Below, in pieces: positions 21,440 through 36,200 of a stretch of DNA of 64,000 nucleotides; the stretch's first letter is position 1; each line of letters begins with the position of its first letter. Source of the DNA: Calliphora vicina (lineage: Eukaryota > Arthropoda > Insecta > Diptera > Calliphoridae). Made by a program: the position numbers and the translations under genes. Location: NCBI RefSeq assembly GCF_958450345.1, contig NC_088782.1, forward strand, positions 103,508,358-103,572,357. The letters run 5' to 3'. The notes below the pieces were generated by a model. That model saw only the letters and a program-made list of their open reading frames with translations, did no database searches and was not told the DNA's origin.

Positions 21440-22270
21440 ACTCGAAGACCCATAGGATCCATTGTGATACCCTTTAGAAGTAGAACTAGGTATGAACTAA
21501 ATGTGAAGAGAAGAAATTAAGGTGATATAAAGGGAAATAGTAAGGTGGATACTCAGTAAATAAAAGGAATGGGATACTCAGAGTCCCGTTACCTAAAATA
21601 GCCAGCCTATTCCCCTGGTGAAGCCTAATATATTACCTATCATAGCTAGCTATATCCCCCAGTTCATCGTGGAATCTTTCCCCTAGCCACCACTCCTACT
21701 AAAGACCTGAGACTTTTTCTATCCAAACCAATTAGTATTCTGGTTGCCTTTGCATCCAACTTTGTTCAAATAACTCTGGACACCCCACAATCCGTCTTAC
21801 TACACCAAGTCTGGTTCGTAGAGTCATGGAATCTTTCGAAGATCATCCAATAGTAGTGGCATATGGAGGTTTAACCTCCTGTCTTGGCAGTTCATCTGCT
21901 TCCCTGTATGTTAGAGTGTCCTGGTACCCAACACAATCTGATTGTGTATAGTTCCAAAAACGCTTCTAGAGCCCTCTTACAGTTCTGCACTATACTCGAG
22001 TGTACCATAAGACATGTCAAAGCCCTCAGTGCTGGCTGACTATCTACATAAATTCTCACTACAGACCCCTTTGTGACGTGTGCCCTTATAAAAACCCTGG
22101 CTTTTCAGATCACTAGGATATCTGTATTCGTCTGTGTCGTATGACACTTCGATGTCGTCATCTACTACATAAAAACAGGCTACAGTGTCAGATTCCACCT
22201 TGGACCCATCAGTGGAAGATGCTATAAGTGGACTCATATAAAAATCAATTTTAAAAAATGTTGTATCCAC
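21440..22270 (-). pseudogene. Non-LTR retrotransposon RNase H-domain remnant
   Basis: On the minus strand, 22270-22040 encodes SSTDGSKVESDTVACFY, the TDGS opening of a retroelement RNase H domain. Further on (22010-21890), in another frame, come SQPALRALTC and RLCWVPGHSNIQG, the later RNase H motifs. Frameshifts separate them. The distal part (about 21600) carries the GGTAACGGGACTCTGAGTAT segment also seen at 8690 and 44725. RNase H points to an I/LOA-like clade rather than a simple jockey; the clade is inference. Confidence 0.7.
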
Positions 22271-23043
22271 ACCGGTAAATTTTTTTGAATAGTCTTTGAC
22301 TTTTACCAGTGTTTTAAAAGTAGTCTAAAACCTTTTTAAGGGTTTCTAATTTAATAGTGTCATTTGACCGGTATTTTATTATTAACTTAAGAATTTCGAC
22401 TATTCTAAATCTTGAAAACATAGTTCTTTTCGAAAGTAAAATTTTTCTAGATTGTTTATAAACAAATTTAAATAACTATAGTTACACTGTCCAACAGCAT
22501 TTTTAGAACAGAATAGCGACCCTATAATTCTGAAAGGGCATGTTGAGTTGATTATTTTTGTAGAATAAACTTATAGGCCAGCTGGTCTGGATTTTTTTAC
22601 AGTGGGTCAAAGTTTTAATTTTTTGATCGAAGGGAGCATTATACTAACTGAAAAGTTAATATCTGGGAGAATTCTTATTGTCAGAGTTATATTGTGGAAT
22701 TTTATGGGGATCATTTTTGTGGAAGATCTTAACCCTCTCTCTATCTCCTCTCTTTAGGGGTCAATTTGACCCTTTTTTAGAGAAAATCAAAAAAAGTCCT
22801 TTCTAAAAGAACATTTAAGGGTTAAAATATTCCACGAAAATTTTTGCCGGAAAATTTAAGTTATGACCCCCACAAAAATATACAAAAGTTGTAAATAGAG
22901 CGCTTTACGCCTAATTAGCAAAATTATAAGCCATCTCGGGTCTCACATTTTTTAAAAAAATCACCAAAAATCCAAGTATGATTCGAATGAGCTGAAATTT
23001 AAAATATAAATAGTCCTTAAGGAGATATACAAAAAAAATGCAT
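22271..23043. other. Unassigned, possibly repetitive DNA
   Basis: No coding frame. The segment at 22930-23030 (CGGGTCTCACATTTTTTAAA and following) resembles 30155-30240, so it is probably an old dispersed repeat. Confidence 0.4.
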
Positions 23044-23286
23044 ACATATCGTCCTCTCAATAAAACAATAGTGTATAAGCATATACATTATTTTTTTTTA
23101 TTGCATAATAAGAATCTACATTAATCTACACAATTTGGTGAAATTCTACTTCCACAAAGTGGGTCAAAAGATCAATTGAAATATTACTTTTGTTCTAGAT
23201 GTCTACTAAAACAAACATTTTAAACTCAATTATTTCGAAATGGCAAACTAATAATACACTATTGTTTTATTAAGGGGACGATATGT
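23044..23286. mobile_element. MITE with about 33-bp terminal inverted repeats
   Basis: ACATATCGTCCTCTCAATAA continuing to AATAGTGTAT at the left is mirrored at the right by ATACACTATTGTTTTATTAA followed by GGGGACGATATGT, with two or three mismatches. The 243-bp unit is non-coding. Superfamily unknown. Confidence 0.65.
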
Positions 23287-24226
23287 AAGTTATCTCTTTC
23301 AGATATTTAGGTTTATTTATTTATTTTTTTTTAAATCTGCTCGATCTTTTTTTCGTTTTTTTGGTAAAGCGTCCCATGCTGGGTCGAATTAAAAAATATC
23401 AGATATAAAATTACAAAAAACCTTGGAATGGGGTGGCTTTTTATGTTTTGATTTATATTTTCTTACTTTTTATGATAAACCTTGATTAAAGTAAAAATGC
23501 AATTGTATTGATTTTAAACATATACACAAAAAAGCCTGGCTGAAAGAGTTAAACGATAGTGGCACTGACACGCGAGTTCTTCCTACACCCAGATCATATT
23601 ACAAAGTTTCGAAAAATGTAACAAATGTAATTGAACAGCTTCACTGGTTTAAACGCTATTTATACATAAAAATTCGAAAATGTTTTCTTTCGAATAGAAT
23701 TACAGTACTTCTCAAACCTATTTATTCTTTAGAAAACAGCCTTAGAATAGACTACACTTTAAGAGCAATAGAGCATTTACGCACACACTAATTATTATTT
23801 ACCACCTTAAAGTATGCTTTAGTATTAATATTATTACTGAAAGACAAATTAGTCTCAACATAAATAGAATTAAATGAAAATTACTATCAAATCCCAATTG
23901 TTAGAATTTTAAAATTAAACTCAAATTTTTTCGTTTCCGTTTTTTTTTTTTTTGTAATTCAGTTTTATTTTAAAATAATAAAAAAAAAAAGTTTACAACT
24001 CAAAATTTAACTTGTACTATGTTACTTTTTCGCTAATTCATTATTACAAATTATAATTATTGTGTGTAAGCTAAGGTACATATTTATATTTTTACAAAAA
24101 CATAAATAAAAAAAATTTAAATAAAACTAAGAAATTAAAATTATTTAAAAATTCAAAAATTATACAAAAATTTTGTGCAAAAAAGAATTCATTTGATAAA
24201 TATTTACAGCAAAATTAATTTACAGA
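23287..24226. other. AT-rich DNA beyond the Asn/Gln gene 3' end
   Basis: Nothing assignable. It probably contains the end of the 3' UTR or downstream region of the minus-strand gene that stops at 24269. Confidence 0.4.
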
Positions 24227-24232
24227 TTTATT
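24227..24232 (-). terminator. AATAAA polyadenylation signal
   Basis: AATAAA on the minus strand lies 36 bp after the stop codon of the Asn/Gln-rich gene. Confidence 0.5.
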
Positions 24233-24268
24233 ATTATTATTAAGTCACGTATGAGTTTTTTTCAATAT

Positions 24269-27200
24269 TCAAAATTCTTCATAATAATTTTCATCTTGTA
24301 GATGATGATTCATCGGGTAATTTTTAACAGTGTAATCCCCTCTACTAGAAACAACTGTGCTATTGAATTGATGATGATCATGATGATGCAAACAACCGCC
24401 ATGTAGTTGTGCAAATAGGGTTGCATCATCTACTTTAAAGTCATTGGCAACATCATTATCATATTTATCATTTTCACTTTGTATTGAATTATTTGGATTT
24501 GGTTTGTGAATTTTTAATACATTTTCAGTATTTTTCTCTAAATCAATTTTACATGTATGACTGTTTAATGCTAACGTGTCACAATAATTGTTGTTGTGGT
24601 TGAAGTGGCATTTGATTGTGGCAAATTGTATGTCTGTAATAGAAATAAGAAAAAAAAAACAAAAGAAATCAAATAAAAATAATATTTCATAGCCAATTTT
24701 TTTTTGTTTTTTTTATGATAAGTGAATAAAGATGCCTCATGTGTTCTGATATCCAGAAAGTTGAAAATGTTTATTTAATTTTTTTTTCACAGAGACTGGA
24801 AAAAATGTTCTATAGAATGTTTTTATTCTAGCTGAAAACTAGAATCTGTTTTCAATAGAAATGTTCAGTAAAAAACAGGGATTTAATCCAATTTATCCAA
24901 GCTATGTATTAACTGAAATATTTTTACCAAATTTGTTCAATTGGAAAGCTTTTAATATACCTTTAAGAGGATATATATTTATTTGGATTTCATTAAGTCA
25001 TTGTGTAGAAGTTCGCCAACTAAATATTTCTAACATTGCCGGACTTCAGCGGAAGGATTTTATTCTATATTGTATTTCAATCACTGGCTTCACCCAGGAT
25101 AGATTCACCACTCCGCGGGAGTTTTTTCCCATTTTTCCTATTCAAATTCAATGTTAAAAATGGGAAAAGGGAAAAAACTCCCGCGGTTTTTTTATTCATG
25201 ATTGGGCTGTATATATTCAAAGTTTAGAGGTCCATAAGTCGAGAACAATAAAAAATAATTTTTCCTAAAACCCAAAATAAAATTTTTTATTAGTTCTAAA
25301 ATTCTGGAATTTATATCTCAAGCTTGGATAAGCTAGATTTAATCCAAAAACTGTTTTATGCAAATTAAATTGGGAAACACATGACAAAAAAATGAGAACA
25401 GTTTACTATTTTTTTATGAGAATCTGAGTTAGGTTTTCTATAGAAAATTTTCCAAAATCTGAGTTTAGATTTCTATAGAAAATTTCTCAGAATCTATGGA
25501 AACTTTAAAAATCTGATATTGGGTTTCAAGAAAATCTCTTCAAATTAGAACTATGTGTTGTATACAAAATGTCCCACAAACTGAAGAAAGTTTTTTGTTT
25601 AAATTTCCATAAAATCAAAGTTTTATACAAAAGAGTTTTCTAAAGTAAATCTCCTTGAACTTAACTAAATTTTCTACAGAAAAGACTCAAAATCTGAAGC
25701 TTTAATTTCGGAATTATTAATATTTTAAACTTTTTAGAATACCATTTACAGCAACATTGTAATTTTCCGTTTAAAACTGTAAAAAGATTATGAAACATTG
25801 CAAAAATAAATAAAAAAAAACCTTGATAAATACAATTGTTTAAAAAATTAACGGACAAACACAAAATTCTCTTCAAAACACTGATCCAAATTATAAGTAA
25901 ATTAATTGAAAGCTTAAAACAGTAATTATTAGTAAATTTACTACAAATTATTATACTAAAGATTAAAATCTAATTTATGTAGTGACGTTAGGCCGTATAA
26001 ATTACAAAGCTTCTTAGAAACGGCTTGCGTAAAATTAATGAATTTCGGTACATTTATAAGAATGTTTTTGTGCATTTACTTTGTTTCAAAATTTATATTA
26101 GTTTAACAATAAATCAACGTTAAGACAAGTTTCCTTGTTTTTATTGCAAAATTTTTTATAGATTTATTACTGGTTATTTTTAATTATTTCATTAATTTAA
26201 GTTTGTTTATTTCATGTTTTATTTATTATGAAAAAATATACATTTTATTTATTGGGCTTAAAATGAATTCATTTGTTTTACATTTTAAATGTATGTAAGT
26301 GTTATTATATTTTGTTTTTCTTTTCTTTGATTAGAGTTATAAACAAATATTGCTGCTTTAATTTACTTAAACCTTAATTAAGTACATTGTTTTATTATTA
26401 TTAAATAAGGTACACAAATTGCAGAAAATTAAAAAAAAAATATAACGAATTTCATTAATAATTCGCCAGCAAATTATAAAATAAAATAATGTAAAACTGA
26501 AAAGAATTGCTAAAATAGCTATAAAAACTAAAATAAGCAAAATTATTAATAAGAACGCCAACGTAATTCTTATGAAGCAAATATAGAAAGACATAAAAAG
26601 CTGACAGTTGAAAAATTATAAAGCGAACAGAAAATCCATTTTTAAAATAGAAAAAAGAATAAGATCAATACTATACTTTGTTCACACAGCTCACATTAAT
26701 GAGATTTAATTAAAAGTTTTTTCGTGTGTTGTTATTTTAGAAAAAAAACTGTTTTAAATTTAGGACAAATATATTTATGTCCCAATGAAATTTGTTTCGA
26801 ATTTCTATAAATAGACTTGTGTTTCCATGCTTTAGACGATGTCATTTTGTGACACTCTTTAGAGACAGTTTTTTACAGTTTTAACATAAGAAGAGAGCAA
26901 TGTTTTTGTATGAGATACAAATGTCTCTCTATAGTTTTCTAAAGTATTCAAAAAAAAAACCTTTTTTAAAATGAATTTTTTTTATTTTTGTTCCCAAATT
27001 TCCTCTAGATTTAAAACTTCTATAAATAAAAATTCAGAATTAAAATTAGTCTCATAGATATTTTCTATAGAAAACTACTCTCAGATTCTGAGTCATTTTC
27101 TATAGAAAACTACTCTCAGATTCTGAGACATTTTCTATAGAAAACTACTCTCAGATTCTGAGACATTTTCTGTAGAAAACTAGTCTCTAATTGTGAGACA

Positions 27201-30200
27201 TTTTCTATAGAAAACTAGTCTCTAATTGTGAGACATTTTCTATAGAAAACTTGTCTCAAATTGTGACACATTTTCTATAGAAAACTAGTTTCAAATTGTG
27301 AGACATTTTTTATAGAAAACTAGTCTCAAATTATGAGATATTTTCTATAGAAAACTAGTCTCTAAAATTGAGACATTTTCTACAGAAAACTAGTCTCAAA
27401 TTGTGAGACATTTTCTATAGAAAACTTGTCTCAAATTGTGACACATTTTCTATAGAAAACTAGTTTCAAATTGTGAGACATTTTTTATAGAAAACTAGTC
27501 TCAAATTGTGAGATATTTTCTATAGAAAACTAATCTCAAATTGTGAGACATTTTCTATAGTAAACTAGTCTCTATTGCGAGCCTTTTTTATATAGAAAAC
27601 TAGTCTCAGATTGTGAGACATTTTCTATAGAAAACTAGTCTAAGGTTTGGATATATTTTCTATACAAAACTAGTCTCAGATTGTGAAACATTTTCTATAG
27701 AAAAATTCCCTAGATTAAAAATCTAATTATGTGCCTCCTTTTCAATCTTGTTGCTTAGTAATAAAAGTGTGAACTGGTGTGAACAGCTGTTGTTGATAAT
27801 TCGAATTGTAGGTCAAGGTCAAAATTGTTATAAATCTAATACAATTTAATCTAATATTCTCACTAAGGAGACAGATTTAATTGTTAAAGGCAAACTATTA
27901 AAATAGAAAAAAAAAACTGAGAAATAAAAAAAGCGATAATAAAAATTAACTAAGTAGAAAAAAACTGTTTAAATAACTAAAAAAGTATTTTGTAACTAAT
28001 TTTTTGTGTGTAAGTGTAAACTGTATGATGGTGTTTGTTTTCTTTTTTTTTGTTTGCATTATAAACTACTACAGATAATAAAGATGGAAAGAAGAAAGAA
28101 AAAACTAAATCATATGTGATAACATGCAACGGCTAACATCTCGATTAGCACGATGTAAGTGACCTTGATAGTGTTGTTGTTGATGATATAAATGTTGTTG
28201 TTGCTGAGGTTGGTGCTGTTGCTGTGATGGCAGCTGCTGCTGGCTGTTTTGTTGTTGTTGTGGTTGTTGTTGGTGAGCAGTTAAAGTTTGTAATTGCGGG
28301 TTTAATGTTTGCTGTTCATATTTCTCAATATTGTTATTATTATTATTATTATTGTTGTTATTTTCAAAGCCTTCTTCAGTGTCCATTAAACACGATTGTG
28401 TAGCAATTTGTGTTGAAGGTAACTGAAAGAAATCTGTAAAATAAAATTTTGTTTGTTAATAGTTTAAATTTAAATGTTTGTTTTTAAGCTGAACCTAATT
28501 AAAATTAAATTAATTTTATAAAAAGTTAAATAATTTCAAATTTAACAATCAATTTTCTCGTGTTTATTTTGGGATTTTTTTATTTTTTATTGAGTCATTT
28601 GTTAGCGTGTTGCATTAATACAATGTTGTCAATTAAAGCCTGTACACAAGAAGACGTAAGCGTTAGAAACAAACGTTTACGTTGCTGCTACGTTTACATG
28701 CCTCATGACCCAGTTAAGACAAAAATAGCTAAACTACTACACAAATAAAATGTAGTTTATAGATTACACTTAAAGAAATACAAGTACTTACTGATTTATT
28801 AAAAAATGCATTATTTAAAAATGACAAAACTAGGAAAAAAAAACTTAAATATCGGAGTGGAAAAGAAAGTTTTAAGTCAAAGATGAGAGACAAAAACGTA
28901 AAAGCCTTATTCATAGTGAAAATTTATGTGATAATTAGCACCGTGTTTTGTTAAATAGCAGCGCTGCTACTAAGGTTTTAAAATAATCTTCAAACAACTA
29001 TTTAAATTCCGAACGAGTTTACGTCAAATAATAAATTTTAAACGAATAAAGAGATTCGGAAAGAATTTGCATCGTAATTTGTGAGAATAAAGACAACATT
29101 TTGTGTCAAATAAGGGAGGTTACAACACAATCCGTTTGAAAATATTCGGAATTTCAAATAAATTAAAATTCATTTGAATCGAATTACAAGCTAACTCTAG
29201 TGCTAAGTATAAAACATTTTTGAGCAATTAGATTAACTGAAGATTGAACTAGTTCATTTAGCTTTTCAAATAGTTAAGTTAATTTTTTGATATAATACAA
29301 ATATTTATTTTTATCTTTGATTCTACTGAATGAAATGTATGCTCTTGGTAATTTTAAGTACATTCTGAATTGAAGTTATGCACTTCAGAATGTACTTAAA
29401 ATTGCTAAGAGCATTTCATTCAGTGTACAAACTATTGCTTCTGCCATTCCGTAATGTATACATACATATAATTCTACATTATTACAAAAAAAAAAGAAAC
29501 GTCAACGTTGCTGTTTTTTATTATTTACTTGCTGCTCTATATATTCAATTGAAGTCAACTGAAGCCGGTATTACTTGCTGGATCGACAAAATAATTGCAT
29601 ACAAAACGAACAATGTGTAAATATAATAAAAACAAAGACACAATCACAAAATTATATACAATATGAAATAAATGAAACAAGAAAAATCAATTAAAACAGT
29701 GTCAGCAGAGTGTAAAATCATCCTTATTTTTTTTTTCGTACAAAATGTAAAATTCAATTAAAAAATTATTTTCCGTTTAATGAGAATGACTGCATGCAAT
29801 TTAAATTTAAAACAAGTTGGTACGTATGTATGTATGTAAATTAGTGTGAATTTTTTACATTTACTTAACCCATTAATGACCAAAAAGAAAAACTAAGGCT
29901 TTGAAAATACATCATATATTTAAGCTAAAATAAGGCAATAAAAGGAACTATGATTGATTGATATAAGACTATAAAAACTCACACCATAGAGGCTCAACTA
30001 AGACTCTAAAAAGATCTAACATTGTACAGTGGATTAGAAAATTATTATTTTGGAAATTAATGAAATTTCTCAGAGTCAGGACTGAGGTGTTTTTGAGCTG
30101 TTTTGTATTTTCATGGGCTCGTAGTTGGAATGGGAGCTAGTGTTGCTCACCTCGGGCCTACAATTTTTTTTTAAAAAAATCAACAAAAATTAAGTTCTTA

Positions 30201-33200
30201 TCCGAAAGTCAATATTTAGATAGTATGTATGTACTTGAAAATATCAACAAAAACTACGCATAAATGTGTGGGTTAGTTATCTCTTTTAGTTCAAGAGATA
30301 TGATGTGAAGGCCGGACAAATTTTTTAATATTTCTGAAAAATCAAAAAGGTTTATAAAGTTGTCTGGTACCTATAAAAAGTTAGACCAATCCAAATTCGG
30401 AACATTGAATATAGGGACTAATTTTACGTTTTTTTTTCAAAATATTATTTCTCATATAGAAAAAAATTCAGATTTATCCAAAAATTTCTAAAAAGGCAAA
30501 GTCTTGATTATAAAAAAATATTATTTATGAATATACACTAAAAGTTAATAAGATATCACCTGGTAAATAACAGCAGAGTGGCCTCTTTCTTGGAACATAT
30601 TTTCCCCGATTCAGGAATTTCGGTATTTAAGTGAAGACAATGCCAAAACATATCAACTCATTGATTAAAAGATATTTGGAACTATATAACCCGTTCGAAT
30701 TTTAAACAAATTATAATTTTAAATTTTTCTTCACGAAAATTCAAATGTTTTCCTATCCTAAGGATTCCAATAAAATGAAGCTATACTTAGAATCTTAATA
30801 GAAAACCTCCAATTGAGGCTAAACTCAGGCTCTAAAAGAGGAATGAAACTAATGTAAAACTCTAAAAAGTACTACGATTGAGACTAAACTAAGATTATAA
30901 GATCTACTCTTGCAGCTAAATTAAGACTCGATTGAGCAAATCAAAAACTCCAAGAAGACCTAGGATTGAAGTTTACTAACACTTTAAAACAGTGGTCGTC
31001 ATAAAGAGAACATGGAACTTGAAGTATAACAATAACAAGGGAACATATTTCGGGTGAAATATTGATTCGCGATAGGGGTGAATATGTTATGCAATTATTT
31101 CTCTGTTGTAATCTGATGTATTGTAATTTTTAAATCTTATTTGATGGCTTTTATGAATTAGTTTGAAATAACCCACCACTGCGACCTGATTGAAGACTCT
31201 AAAATTCCTACTATTAAAGATAATATGTGATTGTAAAACGTCCTGTTTTTTTTAATCTAAAAAATTAAAATGATAAAAATGAAAAACCAAAACATAAACT
31301 GGAGATTCTGGACCCTTGTTGATCTGCCTCCAATAGATAATCGGATTGTACATTTCGAAATAGCAGACTTATATCCGCTTAAAGAAAATTCGGATATGTA
31401 AGGCGCCTCGATATTTAAATTTCATAAGCTGAAGATCCCGGGGTCTTGTGGCGGTGCCTCTAATAGATAATTTTTTTTTTTAAACTTATTAAGACTAAAA
31501 CTGAGATTCCTAACATTATTAGTATAACAATGATTTCACTATTTGCCCATGAATCACTTCAATGAAAGATTTAATGCTTACAATTTTATTCGGTCCATTA
31601 TTTTTTTACTTGTATGTTATATAAGTAAGAGAGCTATACTTTTATACAAGTAATAATTCTAATCACATGATTCAGAATATTTGGGTATTATTTTTTATTT
31701 GTTTGGTACATATTTCAATGAATAATGATTATTCATAAATATAAATATTAAGCACATGCAAATTTTCCATAAAGAAGACAGACCATTGTCTGGCATTTTA
31801 CCAAAAAAAATATTGTAAATTTTCCTTTTCATTTGTATTGTGCAATTAATAATTATTATTTACATTATTTCTATAGAATTATTTTGAACATATTGCATTA
31901 ACACTTGTAATCATTTAATCATTTCGCTTCTAGTTTTTATTGTGAAGGCAATTTTTTTAAAATTTTTACTAAACCCAAAAAGGGTTAACTTCCGCTTCCA
32001 ATATTAATTTTAAACCTTGTGAAAAACTTCCTCAAAATCCACCCTTGTTATCATATTAAAATTTAAAAAATCCAAACTATTTGATTTCTTTTATGAACTC
32101 AATCCAAAAGGTAATAAAAATATGTGCCAACACTAAATAAATATGTGCAAGAAAATGATAGCGATCATCAATAAACGGAATAATGTTAATTTATTAATTC
32201 TAGTGTGACACACATTTTTGTTGGTATGACAGACAGTATTATCAATAAAATTTAAGTTGATTTATTGTATAACAAAAAAAATGTGTTTATTTATAAAACA
32301 AAAAAAAATAAATAAAGATATCAAAAATAATAATATTAAACCAAATAAAAATAAACTGCAAAATGCCAAAGATATCAACACTGTTGATAAGGTATAAAAC
32401 ATTATTTTGAAAGCAAGGAATTAATACCTACCTACATGTTGAGAAATTAAACAAATCTAACATGTATGACAATAAAAAATTAATGATAAGGAAATAAATG
32501 CATGTTTGAAAATTAATTAAAAACAATTTAACCTATTAAGAACTGTATTCAAATACATAGTTTTTTATATAGATCACTAAATATTAAAAAACCTTAGAAT
32601 CTTGACTTGATTAGTCCATAATAAATTTACAATCCTAAAAAGAAGCGATTAATTTATTTTTTTTTAATTGCTCCAGTTTTATTAAGAAATAATCGAGAAC
32701 GTGAGCCATGTTGTTGGCTCATGTCGTAGGTAAATATAATTCCGTCCAACCATAGAAATTATTTACTTGAGCGCACCTCATAGATAAAATTCATTTGACC
32801 CAAAAAAGTTTTATAAAGCACAATTATGATATAAGAAACTCTGTAAAGTTAACCAGAAAATATAATTATATATTCCAGAGCAAACCGAACAAATAACTTA
32901 TTTCATATTCTTTCAAATTTTAGATTTTATTTTTTCGATAAACATTTTTTGATAGAAAAAGGTTATTACAAATAAATTATAATAAAAATGAACTTAAGCC
33001 TAATTAAAAATTTACTTTCAAATTATATATATAAAAAGTTCGAATAATTACCAAAAATCTATAAATAAAAATGTGTTACACACAACATTTTTGATAGAAA
33101 AACTGTTATACACAAAATGTTCGATCAAAAATATTTTATTCAAAATAATTGTGATGCAATAAACTATTATACACACATTTTTCGATAGAATCAACTGTTA

Positions 33201-36200
33201 TACACTAAATTTTTTATATAAAAACCTGTTATACACGATGGAAATTTTTACAGACTATTTTCTATGGAAAAAGTTGTTTTACACACAATTTTCTACGAAA
33301 AACCAGCTAATTTTTCGATAAAAAAAAATTATACCATTATCTATACAAAAAACTGTTATACAGACTATATTCTTTAGAACAAACTGTTATACTGACTACT
33401 TTCTGTAGAAAAAAATATTATACAGACTATTTTGTATAGAAAAAAACACTTTTACTCAACCAGTTCTCTATAAACAGACAATTTTCTATAAAACAAGCCG
33501 CTACAAAGACTATTTTCTATAAAAACAAAACTGTTATATGCACAATTATCTATAGAACAAACAGTTATACAGACAATTTTCTATAATCCAGACAGTTTGA
33601 TATAGAATAAACTTTTATACAGACAATTTTTCTGTAGAAATGCTTTTATAAAGAAAATTGTTATACAGTCAATTTTCTATAGAAAAACACAATTTTTTTA
33701 ATAGAAAAAAAAACTGTTATACTTTCATTATTTCTTGAAATCCTCCCACATTTTAAACAAGATCGTCATGGCATTGAGTCTTAGCAACATTCTTCGCATG
33801 ACGGTCTTCAATATTGTGAAATTAATAGAAATCATAAAATAAGATTAACAAGGCATGACCTTAAAATGGAACAGCAAATCCTTCTGAGTCTATAGAAAAG
33901 TGTAAAATTGTCGTTTTATTATTTTTTTAAATTATCTAATGAGTTGGGAAAGTACTACGTTAGTTTTGAATATGAAATGGTATCAAAAAAGATCGATCGT
34001 GTCAACATTTCGAAAATTTAATATCAATAAAACTGTCAATTATAAAAATTTGGTCGAATACAAATATACAAAATTGGTAGAAACTGATTTGCATTTTTTG
34101 AGAACAAATGCCACTTTTTTAACTCAATTGTATTTGCTTTAGATCAGTGGTCAGCATAGAGAGAACATGGAATTTGGATTATAATAACATGTTTTGAACG
34201 AATATTTTCTTCTCAATTGTAATGTGACCAGTTATTGATTGTGATTTGTATGAACTTCATTTTGTATATAGGAAAATAACCGATCATATTCTGCTCCTAG
34301 TGGATATGAATGCCGATAACAGCTGTGAACATTTGTGTACACTAAGGCTGGTTTTTAACTTAAAGATTGGATATTAAATTATGTTTAGTCTACGAATATT
34401 GTTTTTGGGTTGTCGAATATTACTTTTTTGGGTCGTCGAATATTTAGTTTTATTTGCTAGTTTAAGCGGCCAAATTGGTCAATTAAACTCTAAAATGAAT
34501 CCGCATTTACAAACAGATATATACACAAATTCACTGAGAATTAAGTGAAGGAATTATTTCTTAAACATAGGTACATAATTACTCCAAAAACATCATATTT
34601 CAAAAGTCCACAGATAATTTGTGTAAAATTTTACAAAAAAGCAAAATGATTTTTGGACAACATTGGCTTTTTATTACTGTAGCAAAATTAACATGTGCTT
34701 TTTGAATTGTTTCTTTTACTTTTTAATTATACAAATTTTCCTGCACCCACCATCTAATCAACAAAAATATACCTAGACTAGGTATACATCTGTATAAATT
34801 TAAATATTTGTCATGTTTTTTACTTCAAACATTTAATAATTTACTTATAAAGCGCACAAATCAACATACACTCAGATACAGTGGATGACAATAAAATGAA
34901 AACCATCCATTATTTCACAATTTCTAATAATTATTGATTTTTTGATTTCATTACTGATGGTTGGGTTAGTTCTGGTCATTATTAAGATAGTAATTATGAA
35001 ATAAATTTAGATAGAAAATATTTAAGAGTAAATAGTAATGTAAATACCTATCATCGTTATTTTTTGTTTTACCCACTAGTCTAAAAATAATATTGATATT
35101 TTTTAATAATTCACGCTATAAAATATTAAATTATAAAATTGTCGACCAGTATTAATGAAACATACATATACGGTTTAAAAGTTTCACAATATAAAAAAAT
35201 TTAAAAATTCTTTCCATAAAAGTGTTAAAAAAGCATTTTAAAAGTGGTCGAATTTCAGCCACCGGACGATCCTAGTATATTTAAAATGAACAACTACTGC
35301 TACTACAACTAAATAAATAAAAGTTTTATGTTAAAAATTGGACTTAAAAAATGTATAACATGAGATAGTGTTATTAAAAAACGTTTCCATAAAATTGTTA
35401 CCCACTGTACAAGAGTACATTCATACATAAAATGTATGCATGAATGTATGTATAATGATATGTATGGCTACAACATTTTTATGGTTATTTAAATTACATA
35501 TAAAAATAAACACTAACAAAAAAGTCAAACCGCCAATCACATCACTCACACTTTTTAACATTTTTGAAGGTCAGTCTTATTTTCTTTTTTTTTGGTTTTT
35601 ATATATTTTGTAACGGCAACAACAACTACAATACAATACCAAATACTAACTAATTCGGTTAAATATTCACAGCGGAAGAGAAGAAATCTCAATGGGAATT
35701 TTGTATTGTTTGAAAACGAACATATAACTATAACAACAAACATGTTTGTTTGTTGTTGTGGTAGGCCCAAGATTAACATTTAACTTATCCACAATAAACT
35801 ACAAAATGTACGTTATATAGGTACACCAAATTTTTATTTTTACTTGTCTATTTCACAACCTGTTGAGAAATGCAATTGTGTTAAGTTTATTTTTATTTTT
35901 TAATTTCAAACATGTGAATATGGGGTTAATTAAAGTAATTTGCTAGAAATTTCTTAAATAAAAAAAACTGTTTAACTGTTTTAAATTAGTTTTATTAATT
36001 AAATTAATGCAGCTTTAAGGGGTTTTCACTGAGAGGACTTTTGTAATGTTTTAAATCTAGGTAAAAAGTGACGTAGGGCAGATTATTGGCTTAAATGTCA
36101 AATGACCTAATCTAAAGTTAATCCACTTTGATGTTTTTGGATTCTATTGCCATACACAACGTGAGAAAATATCAAATTTTGTTATCAACAAAGTGAGTAA

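Noticed and set aside
27046..27706. Regular short repeats as a possible CRISPR array
   Set aside because: Units are contiguous with no unique spacers, in a fly intron; it is a minisatellite.
28560..28748. Plus-strand 62-codon frame in the Asn/Gln gene intron
   Set aside because: Short, with no domain or splice support and no conservation evidence by eye.
32703..32722. Small TGAGCCA/TGGCTCA stem as a possible RNA element
   Set aside because: A seven-base stem is expected by chance and no family structure is visible.
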